Part shown: piece by piece, positions 46,975-58,199 of the stretch
Layout: the number at the start of each line of letters is the position of its first letter
Position numbering within the stretch: the first letter of the stretch is position 1
The notes under the pieces: generated by a model
Databases searched by the model: none
The model's input: the letters and a program-made list of their open reading frames with translations, nothing else
Told to the model about the DNA's origin: nothing
From: Gongronella butleri
Taxonomy: Eukaryota; Mucoromycota; Mucoromycetes; Mucorales; Cunninghamellaceae
Reading direction: 5' to 3'
DNA length: 64,000 nt
Assembly (NCBI GenBank): GCA_025201375.1
Contig: JAIWZP010000006.1
Span: 930,001-994,000 of the forward strand
Position numbers and translations under genes: made by a program

Positions 46975-48000
46975 TTATTAAAAAATCGGCGGGCGGGGGA
47001 GCCGCCGACGGGGCCGTGAGAGAGAGAGAAAGCACCTTTGTCCAGCTGGGAAAAAAAAGCCGGACAAGATGACTTTTCTGCGCGCGCAGGGAGGCGGCGG
47101 ATACTTGTTCTTGAGCGGGGGCGCTTTAGCGAGGGGGACAAGCGGGGAGCAAAAAAGGGGGGAGGCGCGGCACGCCGCTGAACGAAGAGCGACACCAGAA
47201 GGGAGCCGCACAACGAGGATCACGACGGCACATGAAGAAATGGCGATCCAGTGGCAGGTAATTGCCATGAATTCTTGCGAGCGCCGATGTTCTTGATCTT
47301 GAGTGGCAAGGAGGGACGGAAGAAGCACCACCAAGAGAAAGCAACAAGCAAAGGGGGGAGAAAAAAGCAACCCCCCAGGACACGCGAGCAGGCACCCGAT
47401 ACTTGTTCTTGAGCGGGGGCGCACACAATGTTGGTCGGCCGACGGCACAAGAAAAAAAAAAGGGGGAGCGGGGGGAAGGAAAGCAGGCAAAACAAAACAG
47501 CCAACATAGGATGGGATCTCGACAACCGCCAGGATGATGGGGGCCGAGGGGCGAGCCAAAAAAAAAAAAAAAGCAACAAGCCAAAAGCGACGCAGAACGC
47601 AGAACACACGGCAGCGAGCACCGAGACAAACAAAAAAAAAAAAAAGCAAAAAACAATGGAGACGCGGGGACGGCGCGCAAGAACGAACGCCAAAAGAGAC
47701 ATCATGGGTGGGGGGAGGAGAGGACGAGGACCATGTGTCGTTGCCAGGATGGTTCCGTATATGCGGTGGGGAGGGCCAGGAAAAAAAAAAAAAAAAAGCC
47801 AACGATGACGCGGCCAAAAGGCCACAGAGCAAGTGGGATTGTGCGGTGTGCGCGCGGGGCGGGGGGCCAGGCCACGACGCGTGCGCACAAGGCAAAAAGA
47901 GAGCCTTGGGGCGCGCCGCCAAGCGGGAACGACGGAAAACACACAGCACAAATACAGCTACACCAACAGCAGGATGAAATTCTCCATGGTGTTGCAGTTT
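46975..48000 (+). repeat. purine-biased block with a 298-bp-spaced direct repeat
   Basis: The plus strand is dominated by G and A runs (for example 47050, 47450, 47555, 47635, 47780). A 24-bp segment including 'acttgttcttgagcggggg' occurs at 47101-47124 and again at 47399-47422, with a looser copy around 47287-47310. Neighbouring 'gcaacaagc' and 'ggggggag' words also recur. This looks like an old tandem duplication in a low-complexity region. Confidence 0.6.
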
Positions 48001-48312
48001 GGCGAGCAACGAAAAAAAAAGGGGGAGTACCAGATGGTGGAAGGCGCCCTTTTTTTCTTGCTCGCCAAACAAAAAAAAAAAAAAAAATAACGAGGAAGAG
48101 AGACGAAAAAAAGCCGGGTCTCCAAATTCACAGGCGCCCTTTTTTTTATGGCAATTTTTTGAATTGGGCAATGCAAATTCCTGGCTCGGTGGAAAGGCCC
48201 ATCCATTTCTTAAGTTTTTTTTTTTTGCTTTTTTCCTCTCCCCCATTTCTCCCTTTCTTTTCCCTTTTTTTTCCCTGTTCCCCTCCCCCTCTTCTTGTAT
48301 TGCCTATTCCCT

Positions 48313-49754
48313 ATGACCGCCTTGCGCACTGCTGCTAAATTGGGTCTGCGCACTTCCGTGCACCGTCCCGTGCTTTCTGTAAGTGTCTTTTTTGGCCAAA
48401 CCCCCTCCCTTTTTTTGCGTTTCCTCCCTTTTTCCATGTCAACGTCTGCTGTGTCACCACACACTGACCTGCTTTTTTGTCGTTTCTAGATCCCCACTCG
48501 TCACCTGGCCACACTGCAAGACAATGAAAATAGCAAGGAAAAGTCAAGGCTAAAGGCTCTCAAGGACCGTTTGGCTGCCGAGGACGCTGGCGCCTCGCTC
48601 GACGATTTTATCAACACTGGATCGGAAAAGCTGACTCCTGCAGAGGCCCTTGAGCTGCGCGAGACCGTCCAAGACGGCAAAAAGGTCGTGACCACCAAGC
48701 TGTAAGAATTGGAGAAAAAAGAGGGGGGGGAAAGAAGAAGAAAAAAAGAGAAAAAGGCAAAATTGTAGGCATGGAAGTCTTATTTTTGTTTTCTTTCCCG
48801 TGTTTTTCCAGCAAGCAGCCGCGTCTGCCATCGTGGCTAAAGACGGAGATCCCGTCTGGCAAGAACTTCGGCAAGATCAAGCGCGATTTGCGTGGTTTGA
48901 AGCTGCACACTGTGTGTGAGGAGGCGCGATGCCCGAACATTGGCGATTGTTGGGGTGGCGGCGAGCACCAGACGGCGACGGCGACGATCATGTTGATGGG
49001 CGACGAATGCACGCGTGGATGCCGATTCTGCTCGGTCAAGACGAATCGCGCGCCAAAGGCCCTGGATCCGCATGAGCCCGAGCACACGGCCGAGGCCATC
49101 AGCCGCTGGGGCCTCGATTATGTCGTTTTGACGAGTGTGGACCGTGACGATCTTGCCGACGGCGGCTCCAGCCATTTTGCAGAGACCATTCGCAAGATCA
49201 AGACAAAGGCCCCGCAAATCCTCGTGGAATGCTTGACGGGCGACTTTGGTGGCGATCTGAAAGGCGTCGAGACCGTTGCGCGCTCTGGATTGGATGTTTA
49301 TGCGCACAACATTGAGACTGTCGAGGCATTGACGCCTTATGTGCGCGATCGCCGTGCCGGGTTCCGCCAATCGCTGCGCGTCTTGGCTCATGCCAAGCAA
49401 GTCAATCCCGAATTGATCACCAAATCATCCATCATGCTCGGCTGCGGAGAGACGGATGAAGAGGTCTTGCATGCCCTCCAGGCCCTGCGCGACGCAGACG
49501 TCGACTGCGTCACTCTTGGCCAGTACATGCGCCCTACAAAGCGCCACATGAAGGTCCACGACTATGTCACCCCCGAGAAATTCAAGCATTGGGAAACAAA
49601 GGGCAATGAGCTCGGCTTCAAGTACGTCGCCAGCGGGCCTCTCGTCCGATCAAGCTACAAGGCCGGCGAATTCTATATCAGCAACATCCTCAAGAAGCGA
49701 CGTGGCCTCCCCGTCGAGGATGCCACCCAACCCACAGACACCACTTCCGTGTAA
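48313..49754 (+). CDS. LIP5: lipoyl synthase (radical SAM), 406 aa
   Basis: Exons 48313-48378, 48490-48701, 48812-49754 give 407 codons. It inserts two sulfurs into protein-bound octanoyl groups in mitochondria, maturing pyruvate and 2-oxoglutarate dehydrogenases. The N terminus ([19 protein letters not shown]) is a clear mitochondrial presequence. [15 protein letters not shown] leads into the auxiliary cluster cysteines C128, C133 and C139 ([12 protein letters not shown]) and the radical-SAM cluster C159, C163 and C166 (CTRGCRFC). The C-terminal [10 protein letters not shown] provides the Ser ligand of the auxiliary cluster. Length and motif spacing are normal. Two short 5' exons carry the targeting and linker parts. 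Confidence 0.97.
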
Positions 49755-50039
49755 ATCATCTTTTTTTTTCGTTTTTTTTTTTTCCTCTTTCCTTTCATTA
49801 GACATTTTGTAGTATTAAAATTTCATCATTAAATCCCAATGCCCTTTTTGCCTAAATCATGAACAAAAGCGACTGGATAGAACATCAAATAAAACGCGAT
49901 CAAAAAAAAAAAGTGACACATTCGTAAAAAATTCAAAATTAGGACGTGTTTGGTACGTATCATGTGTGGCGTCAGACATTTTAGAGTGACGCGAGTCAGC
50001 GACAAGAGTGATGCTGACACCAGCTCGCCGCTGCGCTCA

Positions 50040-51160
50040 TCTCGCTATTGTATAAAAAATCAGAAGGAATTGCTCCCTATTCGCTTCCAAAATCTTGTTC
50101 GGATGTCATTCAACAAGCGTGCCGGCCCCGTCCGCGACGAAATCAACGGCATCACCAATCACACGGGGAATCTGCAGCTGCTCACAAGGAACGACAATCA
50201 GACCAAGAAGAAGCCCGCGGGATCCCCGGATTTGAAGAAGACTGCCGAGCCAGTCGTATATATGCCACACCCGTTGGACGCAATCGAATAATCGTGGACC
50301 GCCATGGGCGACATCGATAAGGGAAACTTTTCCTTCGAGGTAGCTGTCACTGCTACGTGCGATATGACGGCAACAAGAAGTCAATTCCACGCAGACTGAT
50401 GTGGGGCAGCGGGCCATCACTGCTTTAGTGCCTACGACAAGCGCACTCAAAAAGACCCGCACTTTTATGGTGCATCGCGCAGCCGCCATGCTTCACGCAA
50501 TCGTGGTCAAGGACGACCCAAACCTGGCACCTTCATCTACATAACTCAGCAGCTCATCTCTGCCGCCGACTCCTAATCCCTCAGTGCCTCAGACTCTCAC
50601 TGTCCCTATGGACGCCTGACGCCCGCCCTTCCTGCCATTGGATGACGAGCAGGCTGATTAGATATCTCTGGACGCAGCAAAGTAATCCGGTTTATTTTGC
50701 TTCCTTGGACAAGGCTGGTCCACCAGCGGGCCCCTTGCCATTGTACATGAAGATGAACAGTCTGAACAACCATTGCCGCTAAATAAGTCTCCTCTGCAAT
50801 TGTTCTGACGCATGGTGTCGCACAATTATATCGTCGACCATTTGAAAGGCGTGAAGACCGACAATTGGGTGAAGAACCTCATGTGGAGAGCACAGCGCAC
50901 CAACGACGGAAGCCGCCATGGCAAAGAAAACAATGATTATCGAGTCGCACATGAACGGAAAACAAGTTTACGAATCAGTTGCCAATGCGCGCGCAGCCAT
51001 AGGCTTAGGCAATTTCAAATCCAAGGAGCAGCTTGTCAAGGGAAGTCCACTCGCTGATCTGGACGCGCTGCCGCCCAATGGCATCAAGTTCAAAGTTCGC
51101 CGTAATCACAGCCGGCGAGGTGGGTGGAATCGTTGGCAGCGACGCCAAAATAATCTGACG
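50040..51160 (+). pseudogene. decayed HNH / NUMOD homing-endonuclease-like coding remnants
   Basis: Two stretches read like the HNH core of mobile endonucleases, whose usual form is a His/Asp-x-(I/L)-(N/D)-G followed by N..NL..(V/L)T..N. At 50140-50205 the frame gives DEINGITNHTGNLQLLTRND. At 50830-50910 another gives IVDHLKGVKTDNWVKNLMW and a following RAQRTND. Between them CYVRYDGNKKSIPRRL (50350-50400) resembles the NUMOD4-side GY..V..dgk.k..HRL segment. After the second, in a shifted frame, come GKQVYESVANARAAIGLG and GIKFKVR (50950-51100), like a NUMOD1 module. Stops and frame changes separate the pieces, so no intact protein is encoded. Such genes are mobile in phages, giant viruses and organelle introns. 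Assignment is by pattern recognition only. Confidence 0.45.
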
Positions 51161-52439
51161 TCTTGACCTTGAACCCAACCAAAGCATGCAAGTCATCCTT
51201 GAATGTCGGCCAATGCGTCTTCGATGGCTCGGCGTCGCGCATGGATTGAACCCGTGGACGAAACTCGCAACATGAATCGCTGGTCTTCGCGTAATTTTGC
51301 CTTTTTGTGTCGTCGACGGCGATTCCGCCGTGTTTTCTTGACAATTATTTGAATCTTGGTGTATTTGCGCCGCCGTTCATCAAAACATTGGCTGTGCGCG
51401 CTTCTGCGCGCTGCCTTCCACAGATTGCACGTTGTCGCGCTCGGCTAGCAGGGATGCCATAGAATTCGTTGAATGTGGCCTCAAATTGGAATTTGTGACG
51501 CGCGTGGGTTTGAAGCACATCAACGTCGGCCGTGGTCGCAGACGGCGTGGACGCTTCGATGGCTAGCATGATCCAATTGTCATCGAGTAGCTCCTCCTTG
51601 CGTTTTTCCAATGCGAGTCGCCGGCCTGTCGCGCCCGAAAGCGCCATGAATTGAGTGGCCTGGATCATTAAGCGCGCCCGCTGATTGTTTCGATGTCATT
51701 CCCCCTTTTCCAATCTCCTGTTTGTGTCAAAAAAGAATGACGTGCTATGTCCCCTATGTAATATACGCATCAAAAAGTGACGCGAAATAGATATTCAAAT
51801 GAAACAAAAGAAATAAAAAAATCTAATATAATCGGAACAAAAATTTGAATACCGCGCCCATCGCGTCGACGGCCCTGCTCTAAACGATTTTTCGCGTTTT
51901 TACCCAGAGAGCGCGGCACCAAAGTAACACCATTCTATTCTAAATTTAATTTTACAACCAGGGGCAACGCGTTACACATTCTAAGAGCACTTCCTGAGGG
52001 TTCTAGTAAGAGATTATTATGATAAACCATTTTTGCCAGCCAAAACTTACTGCGCAAAATTAACGATCAAGTTGTACCTACAGTAGTTCATGCCGTGATA
52101 ACGCGTCTTTCGTCGGCTGACAGGCCGGTTGTACACAATACAAGGCTATGATATAAGCTGCCCATCAAATTCCAAAAAGCATGTTTTTTAGTCTTCCAAC
52201 GTATGTACACGGTCCACCGGAAGGGACGCCAGGTGGAACAAGTTTGCACCAAATCCCGGACGTATTTGGTACTTCTTTATCATGACCTTTTTAAACAAGG
52301 CTTGATTTCGCGACGTAAGTTTGTGTGAGAGATGGCTATTTGGTTTTATTGTAGCCAACTGGACGACGCGCAAACGCCAAATTGAGTGAAATCCCAAGTC
52401 CGACTGGGTGTAATATTGGAAAAACACCGTTCAACGGCA

Positions 52440-52640
52440 AATTACACAGGAAAAACGCGCCCATGAAACGTCGCTGACGCGTCTATGGGCATGAGTGGCC
52501 CCCAGGTGCATGGATTTGATTGAGAACAGGCGCTTGCAACCCGGCGTTTGACTCGGTTCCTTTCACGTTTAAAATGCTCACAATATTACGAGGCACGTCA
52601 CACGGTTTTATTTTTTCATATATGGTACAAATTTCAAATT
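52440..52640 (-). repeat. degenerate dispersed repeat, partial copy 5
   Basis: It aligns with 21065-21240 in the same orientation and with the reverse complement of 46190-46320. Shared islands are 'gacgcgtctatgggcatgag' (52478) against 'gacgcgtccatccgcatgag' (21090), then 'aggtgcatggatttgatt' against 'acgtgcatggaattgata', and 'gcgtttgactcggtt' against 'gcgtctgacgcggtt'-like text. It is the end of the element carried by copies 2 and 4. Confidence 0.6.
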
Positions 52641-52661
52641 TCAAGAGATCAAGGTGCATAC

Positions 52662-53958
52662 TTAGATGCCACGGCCGCCTGTGACAGGGAGAACGATACC
52701 TTTGCAAAAAAAAAAGTCAAATAACAGCGTGAGGATTTTGGTTTTTGAATAAATTTTAAGTTTTTTTTTTTTACTTACCCGTGATGTAGCTTGAAAGAGG
52801 GGTGGCCAACATCAAGACGGAACCAGCGACTTCGTCAGCAGTGCCAGCACGGCCCAAGGGGATATCAGCAAAGGGGTTGGCCTTTGCGGCGCGGTTGCCA
52901 GTGGGGATGCCGAGCGCGACCTTTTGGCCATCAACCTCAATGGCAGCACCGCTTTCCTTGGCGCGCGTCAGACGCGTGTCAACCCAGCCAAAGGCAACAG
53001 TGTTGGCACGGACGCCAAAAATACCCTGTAAAACAAAAAAAAAAACAAAAGTGAGTCCGACCCTGTTTCCGTGTCTTTCACGTGAAAAGCGCGCGCGCCC
53101 GCATCTCTATGCACCACTTACCCATTCCTTAGCAATGGTCTTGGTGAGACCAATGATACCGGCCTTGGCTGCATGGTGGGAGGGAAAAAAAAGTAGAAAC
53201 AGATGAGTGCCCGGTTTTTTTTTTTTTTTGTGCTTCCCACGCCCCTTGTGGGAGCGTGCCATGTGTGTGGCGCTTACCAGTGGCATAGTTGGCCTGGCCA
53301 ATGTTGCCATGGAGACCCGAGGTGGACGAGATCTGGAGAAAAAGAAACAAAGGATGAGCCATTTTCGCGATTTTTGGTTGTTTTTTTGTTTGCGTACGTT
53401 GATGATGGTCTTGTTGGCGCCATCCTTTTGGCGGAGGTACTTGGAGGCCGCGCGGACGATGCGGAAGGGGGCGGTGTTGTGGACGGCAAGCATCATTTCG
53501 AATTGCTTGTCGGTGGTCTTGTGCAGCATGGCGTCAAAGGTGAAGCCAGCGTTGTTGACAATGTGGTTGAGCTTGCCAAAGGCCTTGACGGTGCCCTCCA
53601 CGAGCTTCTCCGGGAAATCAACATCCAAAATGTTGCCCGGGATGGAGATCGCCTTACCGCCAGCAGCATTGATGTCGGCAGCAACCTGGTTGGACTTTTC
53701 AACGTCAATGTCCGTCACGACAACCAAAGCACCCTCACGAGCAAACAACTCGGCGCAGCTCTTGCCAATGCCTTGGCTACAATGGGAAAAAAAAAAAAAA
53801 AAAGTCAGAAAAGAACCACAAAACGCGTTGTTTCAAGCTCTTTTTTTTTGGTCTTACCCAGAACCAGTGATAATAGCAACCTCGCCGGCCAAGAGACCTT
53901 GGGTGTAGTTGCCAGACAAGTGGCCCTTGATAGCGTTCAGACGATCAGAAGCAGACAT
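52662..53958 (-). CDS. short-chain dehydrogenase/reductase, FabG-like, 288 aa
   Basis: Exons 53958-53858, 53776-53398, 53332-53278, 53168-53122, 53025-52779, 52699-52662 give 289 codons. Classical SDR motifs are present: the cofactor loop ITGSGQGIG (30-38, split by intron 1), VTDID after beta-2 (the acidic residue favours NAD(H)), HIVNNAG, catalytic Ser in NISSTSG (S162/S163), and the Y176-x3-K180 pair in NYATAKAG, itself spanning an intron. The closest fit is 3-oxoacyl-[ACP] reductase (FabG-like) of the SDR superfamily; related NAD-dependent alcohol dehydrogenases cannot be excluded. An insert after the TRL region (about 215-245) is longer than in bacterial FabG. The C terminus is TGGRGI. 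No presequence or peroxisomal signal is evident, so a cytosolic site is likely. Confidence 0.92.
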
Positions 53959-54406
53959 GATAGATATGTTTGTGTGTGTGTGTTTGTGGAGAAAAAGAGA
54001 AGAAAACAAAAGAAAAATGCACCTCCCCCGCCTTTTTGTATGATTTTAGTGTGTCACTACCCCGCCAAAAAAAAAAGTCGATGCATAAGCAGGAATGACG
54101 GAGCGGGTAATCATTGCGGCTGGCCAACCAATGCGGCGCATTTCAGAAGACAGATCCACGTTCGATGACAAACAAAATCCGACTGTGGGAAACGTGGCCC
54201 ACCACTACCCCTCCCATCGCGGCCCCCATCCCCCGGCTTCAATGGCACCTTGCAATTGCCGCACGGCACCGTGCATGCATTGGATTGTGCACATTGCACA
54301 GGTATATTTCGATTTTTTTTTCTTGGTTTTAATTTCTACAGAGGAATCCATGTCCGCCAACAATAAAAATACAACTAATGATAGGAGCGTGCTCCACTGG
54401 CTAAAG
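53959..54406. other. intergenic, promoter of the dehydrogenase and 3' flank of the hydrolase gene
   Basis: It has a short GT-rich stretch at 53968-53990 just upstream of the start codon. The remainder carries no recognisable gene. Confidence 0.4.
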
Positions 54407-55652
54407 TTACAAGCGGCTGCGGTCGACATAGCTCCACTCTTTGTACATCATTTCATACAGCTTGCCCGAATCAAAAGCAGAGCCATCTAGCATGCGTGCC
54501 AGTCCATCCTTCTGCAGCTTGATCAGATACAATGCAATGCCGCGCACAACCACGGGCTGCATCGACGTGGGCATGTCTTCTCCATACCTGTCCCAAAAAA
54601 AAAAAAAAAAAAAAAAAAAATTGAGCACTCAATCTGCGACATGTGTCATCTTTTTTCGCGTTTTACAGGGTGAAGGCAATGTCAATGGCGGTCCAAGCAC
54701 CACCATGGGCGGGGCGCTGGTGCTGAATGATTTCGAGAATTTGTGATTCGCGCTGTTGGTGATGCTGGATGTGCTGTCGGACGCGTGGCAGCGCGTCATC
54801 GACGACGGCGCCGTGACCAGGGAACAGCTTGGCCGGTGCAAGCTTCTCGAGAACGTGCAGGCTCTGCATATAGTCGCTGAGTTCTGTGAACACGACGAAG
54901 CCGTGGCCAAGGATGCAATCGCCGGTAAACATGACATTTTCTTCTTCTAGCCAAAAGCAGCAATGATCCGACGCGTGGCCCGGTGTGAACACGACGTGCA
55001 CCGTTGTCGTGCGGCAACTGTTGCCCTCGTCATCATCCTCGTCTAAATCCATGTCATTGTCCAGGTGAAACACCTGGTGGTCGCGCAAATCCTGCAATTC
55101 CACGTTTTCAGGGAAGAATTCCATATGGAAATGATGGTCCTCGCTCGACTTATCTAGTGGATACTTGTGGACGCGAATTGGCAGCACGGGGTCGTTCAAA
55201 CTCGACGCCATGATATCAGGCAGACCCTTCCTGTGAACAAAAATGACATAAAAAAAGGACAAATGAGCATCATGGTGAATACAATCGGCCATTTTTTATG
55301 TGTGTTACCAATGATCGTGATGACAATGTGTGAGCAGAATGTCCGAGATGTACGCGTCGGGGGCAAGGCTCTTTAGAGAGCGCTGCAGAAGCGGCAGGTA
55401 ATCGGGCTCGCCCTCGCCACAGTCGATCAGCAGCTTCCGTGGCCCAAGACCCACAAGATATGTGTTGGTGCCTGCAAAGAGAGACAAAAAAAAAAAAGGG
55501 GGGGAATGGGTGCGTCAGCGCGCGTGTGGGGAAAGCATCATGGGCGCAAGTGTACCCTGTAGACAAAAATTGGACGGATTCAAGCCCATGACGCGCCAGA
55601 CGCGATCGGACAGCTGTTGAAATTCAGGCAATTCGGGCAGGTTGCGAGACAT
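54407..55652 (-). CDS. metallo-beta-lactamase-fold hydrolase, LACTB2-like, 334 aa
   Basis: Exons 55652-55556, 55471-55309, 55230-54667, 54587-54407 give 335 codons. The MBL metal motif THCHHDH (80-86) is completed at an exon junction. FTPGHASDHCCFWLEEENVMFTGD supplies the next His and Asp ligands, and LFPGHG the last. The opening, RVWRVMGLNPSNFCLQGTNTYLVG, and the helical C-terminal winged-helix-like tail after the MBL core are typical of LACTB2/glyoxalase-II-related proteins. Human LACTB2 is a mitochondrial endoribonuclease; here no presequence is visible, so location is open. Compared with the 288-aa human protein there is an insert with an acidic patch (DNDMDLDEDDDEGN) before the third motif. 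The activity could be thioester hydrolase or RNase. Confidence 0.9.
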
Positions 55653-57469
55653 TTTGTGTATTTGTGTGAGAGATAATGAGTGTGTAATGCGAAAATGGAT
55701 GACAAGGTCAAAAAAAGAAAAAAGAAAAAAAGAAAAAAAGGGGGAAAGCGTGGTATAAATGCGATTATGAGATCATGTGCTGCCCTAAAATGTCACATCC
55801 ACATTATGCGTTGGGGCAAATCTTTCATTGTTTGGCGGAGCTCGTTGAGCCATCACATGAAAGCGGGGCAAAAACACAAAGTTGTCAACCCGTCAGACAA
55901 AAAAAAATAAAATTCGCCCCTTTTTTTGCCACGCGTCAATCACTGCTCTCCGTTGTCACAACAAGCCATTGCATGTCTCATTTTGATATGTCCTCCATCG
56001 CATTCATTGCATTTTGAATTACGTATGCAAAAATACAACAAAAAAAAAGGCAAGGTCGGCCATCTATGCCGACGCGAGCTCAGCCTGGAACTCCGCCGAC
56101 CGGTAACTCGCGATCTACCTGGTGTCGAATGCACCAGAAAGCAAACTTTTAAGTGTTACCAGCTAAAGTTTCTAAGCGAGATAATTCCAAATAAGTGTCG
56201 CCCTGCTTGACGAAACCAGTGCTCACTCTAGCTTTTTTTTTGCGAATCAAATAAAAATTGGGTACTGTTGTAGCTTGCATTGATACATTTTGGCTGGCAA
56301 AGACGCTTTAATCTCTTGATGTGTGCACAAGAAGAGCTTTAGACGATGCAACGGACTGTGCCCAAGTTCAATTTGATCTAGAATCGAATGATATTATTTT
56401 TTTGAGTCGCATTCGCTTTGTAAAAACCCGAGAACATCACACATTCGCCCGCTTTTGTGACACTTGCAGAATTGCTTGCATTAAGGCAAAATGCGGAATT
56501 GGAGCGACACAGCGAGCTCCTTGTATACAGTATACAGTACTCGAAATTCGACATGCAATTCAGACACCACCAAGCACTTATTTTTGCTGTTGTCTTGGTT
56601 TGAATAAAATTCAGTTACAGTAGCCAGTGCCCGAGAAAATGCACAAAAACATGACTTTCATCCGTTTTGTTGAATTTACACACAAATATAGCATTTGATT
56701 TGTCCATACGGTATTTCAATCTCAGTAGACAAAGGCTAACGCGTGCTATCATTTCAGTGCCTGAAGCCTCGCGCTACACTGCACAAAAACGTACCACATT
56801 TGCATTTCAAAAAACAAAGAGCGCGATTTTCTGACTTTGCCGGCCTGTTGTGCCTCCAGAAATTTTTTTACAGCCTACTTGCCTGCCAACGAAACCTTCG
56901 CCATGGCATAAACTACAACCCAGTGTTCAAGATGGATCCGCCCGATTTTTTTTAGACTCGAAATTGCTCAAAACTTTCTATTTGTACTATTTTGCATTCA
57001 TCTGGCCATCTGCTTGGTCGATCTTGTTCAAAAATAGCTGTATCGCGTTCAGCGTAAAATTTGCAATAAAAAAGCTTAAACCCCCAAAGCGCTACAACCA
57101 CTTTTGAAAAATTCAGGGGTCACACATTTCAATCTCAGAAAATGCCAAATTTGGGAAATTTCGAACTCCGAGTGATCAATGCATCCCAAACAGGTAATTC
57201 CGACCATTTGCTATTGGCAGACAAAATGCCAGGCCGTCCCAAAGTAAGAAAAAAGCGCAAAGAGTGACGCATGAACGGCGATCGACTGAGGAAAAGTGCC
57301 AACTTTGGGCAAGTCTTTTTTGCAAAAATGTAAGGTTTGAGACTTCCAAATTACGGTACTGTAAGAGTGTGGATTGCATGGAATTTTTATTTTTTCTTAT
57401 TTTTTAATTTGCACACTTTTGTGCGCTGAGTGGGCTGCAGGCTGGTGAAATGACCGATGCAAAAAGTTC

Positions 57470-57960
57470 AAACCCAAACTAGCGCACTGCAAGTCATCCC
57501 AATAGATGCTTTGCCACCGGTTTGTTAGTAAAACTGGAATAAAAGCCACACGTTTATTAGACCGTTGTCGAGCAAAGCGCGATCAAAAATTTTGATGGAT
57601 AAGTGAATTTTCTCCGCGAGTTTTAGTCATCTATCGATGAAACTGGTCTTATTTGATAGAGATGCAAGAGGTGCCTTCGACACGTTAAAACCGCCGTGTG
57701 TTGTCTAATCTGCTGCCGAGAACATCGAGGTTGAAAAATTTTCAAATGTTTGAACGGCTTTCACGAGCAGTAAAAAGGTCACGCATCGGCGAAAAAATAT
57801 TCCAGAAATGACGTCCGAGCGTGTCTCATTCGAATGGTACCAATTTCATCACAATCCACGACGATGTTTTGCAAGCCACTGCTGAATTTGTGAAAATGTC
57901 GATATTTTGGACTTACCGGTATTTGCAAAACGACTCAACTGAACTCTGGTTTTTAACGCC
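57470..57960 (+). repeat. degenerate dispersed repeat, copy 6 (partner of 8830-9480)
   Basis: Same orientation and order of conserved islands as 9040-9460 (see that entry). Its first part, 'gaccgttgtcgagcaaag' (57562), also resembles 'gccgttatcgaggaaag' (58718), linking it to the larger array that follows. Confidence 0.65.
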
Positions 57961-58199
57961 ATGATGAGAAAATCGCGAGGAAAATGTCCCATTCAAAGGG
58001 GCTTGGAGGCGATTTAATCATTATTTTTGAGATTAAGAAGACTGGATTCATGAAATCCGCATTTTTTGGGATTTCACTACAATCATCTGACTGACCTCTA
58101 GATTTCAAGGATTGTTTTGAAACGAGACGAGCCGAAATAGTCTAGTGGCAAAGCTTCGAAAGCGAGCTATGCAGGATTTGCAACGGTCATCATTTAAAT

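Larger units (their letters stand above)
45551..48312. other. 2.8 kb gene-free interval with repeat and purine-biased block
   Basis: It contains a dispersed repeat (45840-46740) and a purine-rich, G/A-run-rich block (46975-48000); see separate entries. The last 150 bp are C/T-rich and form the leader of the lipoyl synthase gene. The large open frames on the minus strand come from composition, not coding. Confidence 0.5.
49755..52661. other. 2.9 kb interval without intact genes; HNH-like remnants and repeat
   Basis: Positions 49755-50040 are the 3' flank of the lipoyl synthase gene. Positions 50040-51160 carry degenerate HNH/NUMOD-like reading frames (separate entry). The minus-strand frame 51668-51345 (107 codons) is open but unrecognised. 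Positions 51700-52440 are A/T-rich with no feature. Positions 52440-52640 are a partial dispersed repeat. Confidence 0.5.

Noticed and set aside
46978..48246. 422-codon open frame on the minus strand
   Set aside because: It is made of Phe/Pro/Leu/Ser runs from the pyrimidine-rich strand of a low-complexity block, with no domain and no start context.
56050..56160. tRNA-like words (D-loop-like 'gctcagcctgg' and a T-arm-like 'ggtgtcgaatgcacc')
   Set aside because: The T loop lacks the TTC order, and the would-be acceptor stems do not pair, so no tRNA can be folded.
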